From Flavilitoribacter sp020436695 (GTDB taxonomy: Bacteria > Bacteroidota > Bacteroidia > Chitinophagales > Saprospiraceae): a DNA stretch of 64,000 nt. The stretch is taken from the NCBI GenBank assembly GCA_041392665.1, contig JAWKLQ010000022.1, positions 94,434 to 158,433 of the forward strand. Reading direction: 5' to 3'. Positions within the stretch are counted from its first letter, which is position 1. Every line of letters starts with the position of its first letter. Under the pieces are notes generated by a model that was not told where the DNA came from, did not search any database, and saw only the letters and a program-made list of their open reading frames with translations. A program made the position numbers and the translations under genes. Of this stretch, positions 16,929-23,972 are shown piece after piece.

Positions 16929-17064
16929 TGTTGTGATATTAAGATGATGTAATGTTGTGATGCGGTGGTGTATTTTGCAAATATCATGTCATCAGTACGC
17001 CGATCAGATGCATTGGAGGTTCTCAAAATCACTCACTATATCTCCGTCTCACCATATCTACGTC

Positions 17065-18108
17065 TCACTGGCTCACTTCCTTCACCAGATACACATACAC
17101 CGGAAAGTGATCCGAATATCCACCCATATAGTTGTCGAAGTCGAAGGTGCGGAAAGGATAGCCTTTGTACCGTCCTTTTTTCTGTATAAGATAGCTTGGG
17201 TTGTGAATATAAGTACGGTAATAATGGTAGCCGGATGAGTTGGGATCCACCAACGGATAATTCAGTATGATCTGATCGAACAAACTCCAGGCATCGCGGT
17301 AAGCCAGGGTACCGATGCCTTTTTTGTAATAATCATACATCGGATTGTAAAAGCCTTTAGGGCGTACTTTACTGATCTTGTTCTGCGCCCGCAGTACTTT
17401 TTTGACACTGGGGCTGACCGGATCGTCGTTCAGGTCACCCATGATGATGACCTTGGTTGCCGGATTGATGGTGCTGAGCGAATCGCTGATCTCTTTGCAG
17501 CGCAGCGCCCCGGCATTGCGATAATCCCGGGTAGCACTTTCCCCACCGCTCCGTGAAGGCCAGTGATTGACCAGTACATACAGCGGATCACCATCAAAAG
17601 TGCCGCCCACCAGAAGGATATCCCGGGTGAAAACACGCTCGCCCTGGTCATTGAATATGAGCAGGGGAATGGCCTTACTTTCGCTGACTTTGTAATATTT
17701 GCTTTGATACAATAAGGCCACATCGATGCCGCGCCGGTCGGGAGATTCGTGGTGTACGATCTGGTAATGGCGGTCCTTTACGGCGTCCTGCATCACAAAA
17801 TCCTCCAATACTTTGCGGTTCTCTACCTCCGCTACGCCTAGAATGGCCAGTCCATCCGGATTCAGTTCGGTTCCCAGTTCAGATACTACTTTGGCGAGGT
17901 GTTGCTGTTTTTCGTGGTAGATTTCCTCATTCCACAACTTTTTTCCGGTAGGAGTAAATTCTTCATCCAGCTTTTTCGGGTCATCCTCGGTATCGAAGAG
18001 GTTTTCGAAGTTGTAGAAGCCGATGGCACCGACCCGGGCCGTTTTATGCTGTGAAAATGCTATGGTACTTGCTGTAATAAAGAAAAGGAAAATGAAAAGT
18101 CTTCTCAT
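17065..18108 (-). CDS. secreted endonuclease/exonuclease/phosphatase family protein
   Basis: The protein has 347 residues from the ATG at 18108 and a signal peptide (MRRLFIFLFFITASTIAFS). The EEP fold is supported by motifs in order: FYNFENLFDTEDDP, GVAEVENRKV (metal-binding Glu), SPDRRGIDVALLY, VNHWPSRSGG (catalytic His), MGDLNDDP (Asp-x-Asn) and the C-terminal YSDHFPVYVY (catalytic Asp-His). All catalytic residues are present, so it should be an active phosphodiesterase; extracellular DNA, RNA or another phosphodiester is the likely substrate. The open frame extends further upstream, but the signal peptide fixes the start. It may relate functionally to the TonB receptor/DUF5689 pair beyond the accessory island. 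Confidence 0.9.
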   Translation of the reverse strand: MRRLFIFLFFITASTIAFSQHKTARVGAIGFYNFENLFDTEDDPKKLDEEFTPTGKKLWNEEIYHEKQQHLAKVVSELGTELNPDGLAILGVAEVENRKVLEDFVMQDAVKDRHYQIVHHESPDRRGIDVALLYQSKYYKVSESKAIPLLIFNDQGERVFTRDILLVGGTFDGDPLYVLVNHWPSRSGGESATRDYRNAGALRCKEISDSLSTINPATKVIIMGDLNDDPVSPSVKKVLRAQNKISKVRPKGFYNPMYDYYKKGIGTLAYRDAWSLFDQIILNYPLVDPNSSGYHYYRTYIHNPSYLIQKKGRYKGYPFRTFDFDNYMGGYSDHFPVYVYLVKEVSQ

Positions 18109-18325
18109 TTTGGTAATTTGGGAATTGAGCTCGCAAGTTATTATCATTTCTGCAAAATGCCAAAAGTTGCCCCTTACCAAGATAGTCGTCTGCTAAAATG
18201 GAAGGTAATAGGCCCTATTGGCTACCCGGCATCCCTTTTCCCTATGCCAACTACTCAATACACGCAAGTATTTTTTACGGTAAATGCTTCTGGATTTGAA
18301 ATGTAAACAGAAGGAGCAAATCGCG

Positions 18326-18449
18326 TAGTGCGCCTCCGGCTGTTATCCGACCTTTCACATTTGACTAAGTCCGTTAAGCGAAGGCTGAGCCTAAGCGAGG
18401 CTTTTGCTTAACGGACGTTATGAACGAAACCGTCAGCCACAGGGCGCTA
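18326..18449. repeat. attC-like nested palindrome A
   Basis: This is a nested imperfect palindrome. Outer arms at 18326-18342 (TAGTGCGCCTCCGGCTG) and 18434-18449 (CAGCCACAGGGCGCTA) pair with bulges. Inner arms GTCCGTTAAGC (18369-18379) and GCTTAACGGAC (18406-18416) are perfect. The inner part reads CTAAGTCCGTTAAGC ... GCTTAACGGACGTTATG, which has the layout of an integron attC site (paired R/L boxes around a variable loop, ending GTTATG). Palindrome C at 20204-20260 shares CTAAGTCYGTTAA. Confidence 0.55.
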
Positions 18450-18833
18450 TTATGGGCAAAGTATTCGATTTTATCTTTCTAGCTATTGAGGAGTGTCAGA
18501 CTTGTTGACCCTTCCATTTGTTCCTGGCCGTATAAATATGCGATTCAAAACGGTTCCTAAATGGCACTATTAAGCGATTTTCCATCATTTTCTTGGCATG
18601 AACTAATAAAAGTTGTGCTAAAGACTGCCTATAGAGCTTCAGTTCTCGATTATCGGCCATCTGTTACTATGGTTATGTTTGAGTCCGGTCGGGGTGGTGC
18701 TCTAGTGGGCAATAGTAAGCCAACCATGTACATTTTGCCTTTTTCGCAACAAGGACAAAGCGTCGGATCAATACCGGTAATTCGATAAAAAAGTTCCTGC
18801 TAATTAGAGGTGACTGGCTTCGGCTCAAAGGGT
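18450..18833. other. non-coding or unrecognised island DNA
   Basis: A 75-codon frame at 18561-18788 has no recognisable features, no leader and no conserved motif, so I do not call it a gene. The stretch looks like decayed accessory sequence between palindrome A and a second hairpin. Confidence 0.35.
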
Positions 18834-18889
18834 GTCATAGTAGAGAATTTTGGTGAGCTAAGATTTTCTCTACTAAGTTAGGCTATGAC
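18834..18889. repeat. imperfect palindrome B
   Basis: GTCATAG followed directly by TAGAGAA (18834-18847) pairs with TTCTCTA (18866-18872) and CTATGAC (18883-18889). One side carries a 10-nt extra segment, CTAAGTTAGG, giving an asymmetric stem. The extra segment includes GTTAGGC, the classical attC R-box form. A second small palindrome, ACCGCCGGTACGGCGGT, lies at 18897-18913. Confidence 0.5.
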
Positions 18890-18940
18890 GGAAGCTACCG
18901 CCGGTACGGCGGTTTAGTTCTTAACAGGTAACTCGGAACG

Positions 18941-19133
18941 ATGCAGGTCAACCATCTTATCGATATACATTCCGGAGAACGTAAGTATCTCAAACGGGAA
19001 GAACGACAGGCTTTCAATATGGCCGCTCTATATTCCGGAAAGTACTCAGATCTACATGCAGGTTTTAGGTGACGACCGGCGGAAGTTGATCTCCAACGTC
19101 TGGGGATCCTGGCCAAGTGATTTTTCCTTTTAG
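18941..19133 (+). pseudogene. tyrosine recombinase/integrase remnant
   Basis: Two overlapping frames preserve pieces of a phage-type integrase. Frame one (18941 onward) gives GERKYLKREERQAFNMAALY, like the start of the catalytic domain. Frame two (about 19023-19133) gives STQIYMQVLGDDRRKLISNV, then a Trp and a short tail. This matches the C-terminal tyrosine motif (T-x-I-Y) of tyrosine recombinases. Most of the catalytic domain is missing and the frame shifts at the junction, so the gene is an internally deleted relic. It sits among attC-like palindromes. Confidence 0.6.
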
Positions 19134-19274
19134 ATTAATAAGTAGAAATAAAATGTTTTTAATTTTTTTTTCTAAAACATTTTAATTATTTTTGTTTTAA
19201 GTATTCTAGCTGCCATTAAGCAAAAAGGGGATTGAGTCTATTTTCCTCTCTTCTTTTCACTAAAAAATGAAATA

Positions 19275-19895
19275 ATGCACCTAATACAAAATGAACAAAC
19301 TTTACTGACATTAAGCGCAAACGTTATTGGCTTTTATTCAGGAACTTTTAATCCTTTTCATCATGGTCATTTATCCTGCGTAAAACAAGCTTTGGCCAAT
19401 GGGATTCAACATGTTGTCATTTGTCCACACGATTTTAATAGTTTGAAAGCCAATGACCTCCTAGCTTTTGAAGTTCGAATAGAAATCATAAGAAGGGTAC
19501 TAAGGCATTCTAATTTTCAATCAAGAATTAGCCTATTGGATAAAAGATATATAGAAGGAATCCAAAATGAAAAGTTCATAAATTTAGAAGAAAAAGCCTC
19601 AATACAGGGAAAGGAATTTTGGGTAATTAGGGGCTCTGATTCTCTGATAAAAAATCTTGATCGAGGTGAATATAAATTAATGCATCTTCCGCATATTATT
19701 TGTATGAGGGGTGAAGACTTAGACCTACCAAAAAAAGTACTGACTAGCATGGATATTTTGACAGTCCATGTGTCACAACATATTTCATCCAGGGATATTC
19801 GCCGTAATTACAAGGATGACAATAGCTATTCTTATTACTCAAATCATTTTCCTGATTCACAACTAGATCGATATATTGCGGATCACCTAATATGA
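19275..19895 (+). CDS. nicotinate-nucleotide adenylyltransferase-like nucleotidyltransferase
   Basis: The 206-residue protein of the HxGH nucleotidyltransferase fold has the motif GFYSGTFNPFHHGHLSCVKQ near the N-terminus (HHGH binds ATP phosphates) and a C-terminal ISSRDIRR, matching the ISSTxIR motif of NadD/CoaD-type enzymes. IRGSDSLIKNL corresponds to the G-D segment of NadD. It is markedly more AT-rich than the surrounding genes and lies between palindromes inside the island, so I infer horizontal acquisition. It could be an extra NadD-like enzyme in NAD metabolism or a nucleotide-transfer enzyme of another system. The ATG at 19275 begins about 19 residues before the nucleotidyltransferase core. 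Confidence 0.78.
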   Translation: MHLIQNEQTLLTLSANVIGFYSGTFNPFHHGHLSCVKQALANGIQHVVICPHDFNSLKANDLLAFEVRIEIIRRVLRHSNFQSRISLLDKRYIEGIQNEKFINLEEKASIQGKEFWVIRGSDSLIKNLDRGEYKLMHLPHIICMRGEDLDLPKKVLTSMDILTVHVSQHISSRDIRRNYKDDNSYSYYSNHFPDSQLDRYIADHLI

Positions 19896-19931
19896 ACATA
19901 GAAATAAGCAGCATAGCAAACCTCGAAGTAT

Positions 19932-19974
19932 ACAGCCGGTCACCATTGATATTGTGACCGGCTGTTCCGTTTTA
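19932..19974 (+). terminator. intrinsic terminator after the nucleotidyltransferase gene
   Basis: ACAGCCGGTCAC (19932-19943) pairs perfectly with GTGACCGGCTGT (19954-19965), 12 bp with a 10-nt loop, followed by TCCGTTTTAGTT. Confidence 0.75.
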
Positions 19975-20064
19975 GTTAACGGATGGCGAAAGCTTCTCAG
20001 TTATCTAGGATGTTAAGAGACAATTCCGGTATAAATTAGCCGTTTTTCTAAAAATTTGCTTGCC

Positions 20065-20208
20065 ATGAGAAAGATAGGAATCCTATTTATGATAAGCTTC
20101 TTTTTTTCGATTTATTGTGTTGATGCTCAAACAGAAAAAGGAAGTTGGGTAGTAGGTGGAACCATTGCTTTGTACTCATTAGATAAAATGACTTTCCCTT
20201 TCTGCTAA
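20065..20208 (+). pseudogene. truncated outer-membrane protein gene
   Basis: A 47-residue frame starts with a good signal peptide (MRKIGILFMISFFFSIYCVD, then AQ) and continues GSWVVGGTIALYSLDK, the first strand typical of small Bacteroidota outer-membrane barrels. It stops at a TAA lying inside palindrome C (GCTAAGTC). The barrel is missing, so the gene was cut at the palindrome boundary. Its AT-rich composition resembles the nucleotidyltransferase gene rather than the core genes. Confidence 0.6.
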
Positions 20209-20260
20209 GTCTGTTAATCAAAAGCTTCGCTGTGCTCCGCCTTCGTTTAACAGACTTAGC
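20204..20260. repeat. attC-like palindrome C with perfect 14-bp arms
   Basis: GCTAAGTCTGTTAA (20204-20217) is the exact reverse complement of TTAACAGACTTAGC (20247-20260), with a 29-nt spacer containing CAAAAGCTTCGC and CGCCTTCG. The motif CTAAGTCYGTTAA is shared with palindrome A (18366-18378). It truncates the preceding outer-membrane gene. Confidence 0.75.
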
Positions 20261-20394
20261 ATTTTAAGAACACCCTATACAGGGTATAGGTGCACAAACC
20301 ACAATATGTTGTATCGGATCAAAGGCCGAAAACTTCGAATAACATAGCATCTCTTAGCGTACTTCCTTTCTTTCCGTCTTTAACGCTTTAAAAC

Positions 20395-20616
20395 CTACTT
20401 CTTCGGCGGCAGATCGAACGCTACCGCTTCGTGCTCAAAGTGGCCGCGGTGCGAGCCATCGCAGAACGGTTTGTTGTTGGACCGGCCGCAGCGGCAAAGC
20501 GAAACCAGCGTCCGGCCGCCCAGATCGTAGCGATTACCATCTTTATCCACAATTTCGAAATCACCTTCCACACGTAGAGAACCGTTGCTGTTCACCGTTA
20601 TTTTAGTATCTGCCAT
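20395..20616 (-). CDS. CDGSH-type iron-sulfur protein
   Basis: The 73-residue protein contains one CDGSH motif, LCRCGRSNNKPFCDGSH (C-x-C-x8-C-x3-H, about residues 42-58), which binds a redox-active 2Fe-2S cluster with three Cys and one His ligand. The N-terminal strand region (ITVNSNGSLRVEGDFEIVD) is usual for small bacterial CDGSH proteins. It has no signal peptide, so it is cytoplasmic. It is transcribed alone. Confidence 0.9.
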   Translation of the reverse strand: MADTKITVNSNGSLRVEGDFEIVDKDGNRYDLGGRTLVSLCRCGRSNNKPFCDGSHRGHFEHEAVAFDLPPKK

Positions 20617-21075
20617 AATGCGTTTTTTAGGTTTTGATTTGCCGCGAAGTTATCAAATCAAAATATAAAACATTCACAAAATAGCGACTTGGGATTAAAA
20701 AGATCGAGTAGGCCTAATTGATGGTTTCCATTTCTAACCGGTAGGTAGACTGGTCGATGTTTGCACGTCGGCCGGAGATATTGGCATTTGTTGAATTCCT
20801 GAACACCTGAACCCACGCTCAGTTCTTCCAAAAACTTAACACTAAATTCTATCCCAACCCTGGATCATCCCAAAAAGAAACCTTACCTTTGCCCTGCCTT
20901 TTTAAAATTCCCATCCTGTAAAGAAAACTGCAATTCCCATACACATCAAATTGGGAAATCGCAGGCGCAACACATTATTCTGGCAATAACCAACCGTTTT
21001 TTTCAACCATCTACCGTGAACCGTCACCTTTTTGTCGTGAACTGTTTACTGTGGACCGTCAATCGTCATTATAGT
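20617..21075. other. 459-bp intergenic region with short degenerate repeats
   Basis: No gene is seen. Low-complexity words typical of this genome's intergenic DNA occur: CTGAACACCTGAACCCACGC at about 20799-20818, and a run of ACCGTGAACCGTC / GTGAACTGT / GTGGACCGTC at about 21014-21063 just before the TonB-receptor start. Confidence 0.4.
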
Positions 21076-23877
21076 ATGCTGAAACATTTCCCCAAGATCC
21101 TATTGCTATTTTTGTTTATATGTACGGCGGGAATCCTCCAGGCACAGTCGCTGAACATACAGGGCAAAGTAGTGGATGAAACCAATGCACCTGTGGCCCG
21201 GGCCGTGATCCGCGTTCTGGCCGAAGAAACCTATTCCCGTGCGGACGGCACCTTTGAATTAAGGGTGCTGACGACCGCCAATCAAGTGGCCATTTCCATT
21301 AGCGCACCCAATTTCAGAAGCTGGGAGCAAAACCAGGAAATACCTGCTTCTCGCGAACTGGAGCTGGGTACCATTCAGATGATTACCGAAGAGAATATCG
21401 GGCAGATCGCTTCTGAAGACATCATCCCCACGATCACGCTGTCGACCGATGAGGATGCCGTATCACAGAATATTTCCGGACTCCTGACGGCCTCCAATGA
21501 TGTCTTTATTTCTGCTGCGGCTTACAATTTCGGTCCTTACCGCTTCAATATCCGGGGTTATAATTCCGATCAGACCACTATGCTGATCAACGGAGCTCCG
21601 GTTAATGATGTAGAAAGCGGCGGCCTGTTCTGGAGCCGTTGGGGCGGCTTGAATGACGTACTACGCAATCGTAGTCTGGTAGTGGGCCTGGATGCCAATA
21701 ACTTCTCCTTCGGTGGAGTAGGAGGTGCCAATATGATCGACACCCGGGCCGCCGGGCAGCGCAAACAGCTCCGGGTATCCTACGCCTTATCCAACCGGGC
21801 TTACCGCAACCGCATCATGGCCACCTGGTCATCCGGTCTGCTCCCGGGCGGCTGGGCCGTATCGCTCTCCGGGTCCCGGCGCTGGGCGCAGGAAGGTTAT
21901 GTTGACGGTACTTTTTATGATGCCTATTCCTACTTTTTATCGGTGGATAAAAAGTTCAATGATCACCATTCGTTCAACCTGACTGCTTTTGGTGCTCCTG
22001 TGATCCGCGGGCGTAGTGGTGCCTCCACACAGGAAATGTATGATCTGGCCGGCAGCAATTACTACAACTCCTATTGGGGGTACCAGAATGGAGAGAAACG
22101 CAATTCCCGGGTAGTGAATGCCCATCAGCCCATGATCATTCTGCGACACGATCTGGATCTGAGTGACAAAACACACATTACGACAGCACTATCCACACAA
22201 TTCGGCCGTTACGGCTCCAGCGCACTAGACTGGTATAATGCCCGCGACCCACGTCCGGACTATTACCGGAAATTGCCCAGTTATATTCAGGATGATCAGG
22301 CAGTTGCCGTGGAAGCACTTCTCCGGAATGATGAATCGGCCCGTCAACTCGACTGGCATCGTTTTTACAACGTCAACCGCAACAATATTCAGACCATCAA
22401 AGATGCGGACGGTATAGCCGGTAATGATGTAACCGGTAAGCGGGCGCAATACGTGGTGGAAGAACGCAGGTACGATAGTCAGACTTCCTCCTTCAATACT
22501 ATCCTGGAAAGTAACGTCAATGAGCATCTGACGATCAACGGAGGATTGATGTACCAGTTATTCCGAAATAAATCCTTCAAGGTATTGGATGATCTTCTTG
22601 GGGCTGATTTCTACGTTAATATCGATAAGTTTGCCGAATTTGAAGATACCGGTGATGCCTCCTTTATTCAGAATGATCTGGATAAACCGAACGGACTGGT
22701 GCGGGAAGGTGATATTTTCGGTTACGACTACTATATCAACGTCGGCAAAGGCAACGCCTGGCTGCAGGGAGACCTTACCTTCAACCGGGTAGACTTCTTT
22801 CTTGCCGGGCAGTTGGGCTTTTCGGAGATCTGGCGCGACGGGCAGGTGCGCAACGGGAAATTCCCGGACCGCTCTCTGGGAGAATCGGAAAAAGCGAAAT
22901 TTACGGAATACGCCGCCAAAGGCGGTCTGACCTACAAAATAGACGGAAGAAATTATCTATTTGCTAACGGGAGCTATCAGCAAAGGGCACCCTTCGCCCG
23001 CTACACTTTCCAGTCGCCGCGTACCCGCAACGATCTGGTGGAAAACCTGATGCCGGAAAAGATCACGTCGATAGAAGGTGGGTATCTGCTGAAGGCTCCC
23101 TACGCAAAAGCCCGGGCAGTAGGCTATTTTACGACCATGAAGGACCAACTCTATAACCGGAGTCTGTTCCTGGATGATCCAACGCCAAGTAGTGATGAGA
23201 CCAGCAGCGGCTTTGTCAACTATATCATGAACGGCGTGGATACCCGGCACATGGGCGTGGAACTGGCGCTGGAAGCCCGGGTATTGGCACGGCTTAAAAT
23301 GTCGGCAGTAGCAGCCATCGGAGAGCACACCTATACGAACCGGCCCAGTACGGAGATCTATGTGGATAACTCAGGGCAGAAATTTACCACCGGTACCAAA
23401 TACCTGAAGAATTTTTACGTGGCCAACGGCCCGCAGCATGCCTACACGCTGGGCCTCAACTACGAGGGCAAGGAATACTGGTTTGCCAACCTCAATCTGA
23501 ACTACTTCAACCATACCTTTATCGATATCTATCCGGAACGCCGGAGCCTGGAAGCGGTTTCTAATGTAAGTGATCCGCAATTCCAGCAGCAGGTGGTGGA
23601 CCCGGAATCACAACTGTGGAAAGACATCCTCTACCAGGAACAGGTGGATGGTGGCTTTACGCTGGACTTCTTCGGCGGTAAATCCTGGAAATTCAATAAG
23701 GTGTTCCTCTACCTGAATGTTGGTGTGAATAACATACTGGACAACAAAGACCTGATCACCGGCGGTTACGAGCAGTTCCGCTTTGATTTTGAAGGTAAGG
23801 ATGTCGGCCGATTCCCGAATCGCTATTTCTATAGCTTCGGCCGGAATTACTTTATCAGTCTGGCATTTAGATATTAA
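21076..23877 (+). CDS. TonB-dependent outer-membrane receptor
   Basis: The receptor has 933 residues from the ATG at 21076 (signal peptide MLKHFPKILLLFLFICTAG, then ILQAQ). After the signal comes a carboxypeptidase-regulatory-like beta-sandwich (about 25-110, LNIQGKVVDETNAPVARAVI), a plug domain (about 130-240, YRFNIRGYNSDQTTMLINGA), and a 22-strand-type barrel ending in an aromatic residue (FGRNYFISLAFRY). It imports a large ligand with energy from TonB/ExbBD. It is followed by a DUF5689 lipoprotein, and a secreted EEP nuclease lies upstream. In Bacteroidota these three families often occur together, suggesting uptake of a phosphodiester polymer; that substrate is inference. Confidence 0.92.
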   Translation: MLKHFPKILLLFLFICTAGILQAQSLNIQGKVVDETNAPVARAVIRVLAEETYSRADGTFELRVLTTANQVAISISAPNFRSWEQNQEIPASRELELGTIQMITEENIGQIASEDIIPTITLSTDEDAVSQNISGLLTASNDVFISAAAYNFGPYRFNIRGYNSDQTTMLINGAPVNDVESGGLFWSRWGGLNDVLRNRSLVVGLDANNFSFGGVGGANMIDTRAAGQRKQLRVSYALSNRAYRNRIMATWSSGLLPGGWAVSLSGSRRWAQEGYVDGTFYDAYSYFLSVDKKFNDHHSFNLTAFGAPVIRGRSGASTQEMYDLAGSNYYNSYWGYQNGEKRNSRVVNAHQPMIILRHDLDLSDKTHITTALSTQFGRYGSSALDWYNARDPRPDYYRKLPSYIQDDQAVAVEALLRNDESARQLDWHRFYNVNRNNIQTIKDADGIAGNDVTGKRAQYVVEERRYDSQTSSFNTILESNVNEHLTINGGLMYQLFRNKSFKVLDDLLGADFYVNIDKFAEFEDTGDASFIQNDLDKPNGLVREGDIFGYDYYINVGKGNAWLQGDLTFNRVDFFLAGQLGFSEIWRDGQVRNGKFPDRSLGESEKAKFTEYAAKGGLTYKIDGRNYLFANGSYQQRAPFARYTFQSPRTRNDLVENLMPEKITSIEGGYLLKAPYAKARAVGYFTTMKDQLYNRSLFLDDPTPSSDETSSGFVNYIMNGVDTRHMGVELALEARVLARLKMSAVAAIGEHTYTNRPSTEIYVDNSGQKFTTGTKYLKNFYVANGPQHAYTLGLNYEGKEYWFANLNLNYFNHTFIDIYPERRSLEAVSNVSDPQFQQQVVDPESQLWKDILYQEQVDGGFTLDFFGGKSWKFNKVFLYLNVGVNNILDNKDLITGGYEQFRFDFEGKDVGRFPNRYFYSFGRNYFISLAFRY

Positions 23878-23972
23878 TCCCTTGGTTACTGGGTTCCCGG
23901 TCCTTGGCCCTGGGAATCCGGTACCACCAAGTAACAATAACCAAGGACCCAATACCAATCAAACAATACAAC

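Noticed and set aside
18561..18788. 75-codon open frame in the island
   Set aside because: No recognisable domain, leader or coding bias; treated as decayed island DNA.
20617..21075. Riboswitch upstream of the TonB receptor
   Set aside because: I could not find a conserved aptamer-like core; only low-complexity words are visible.
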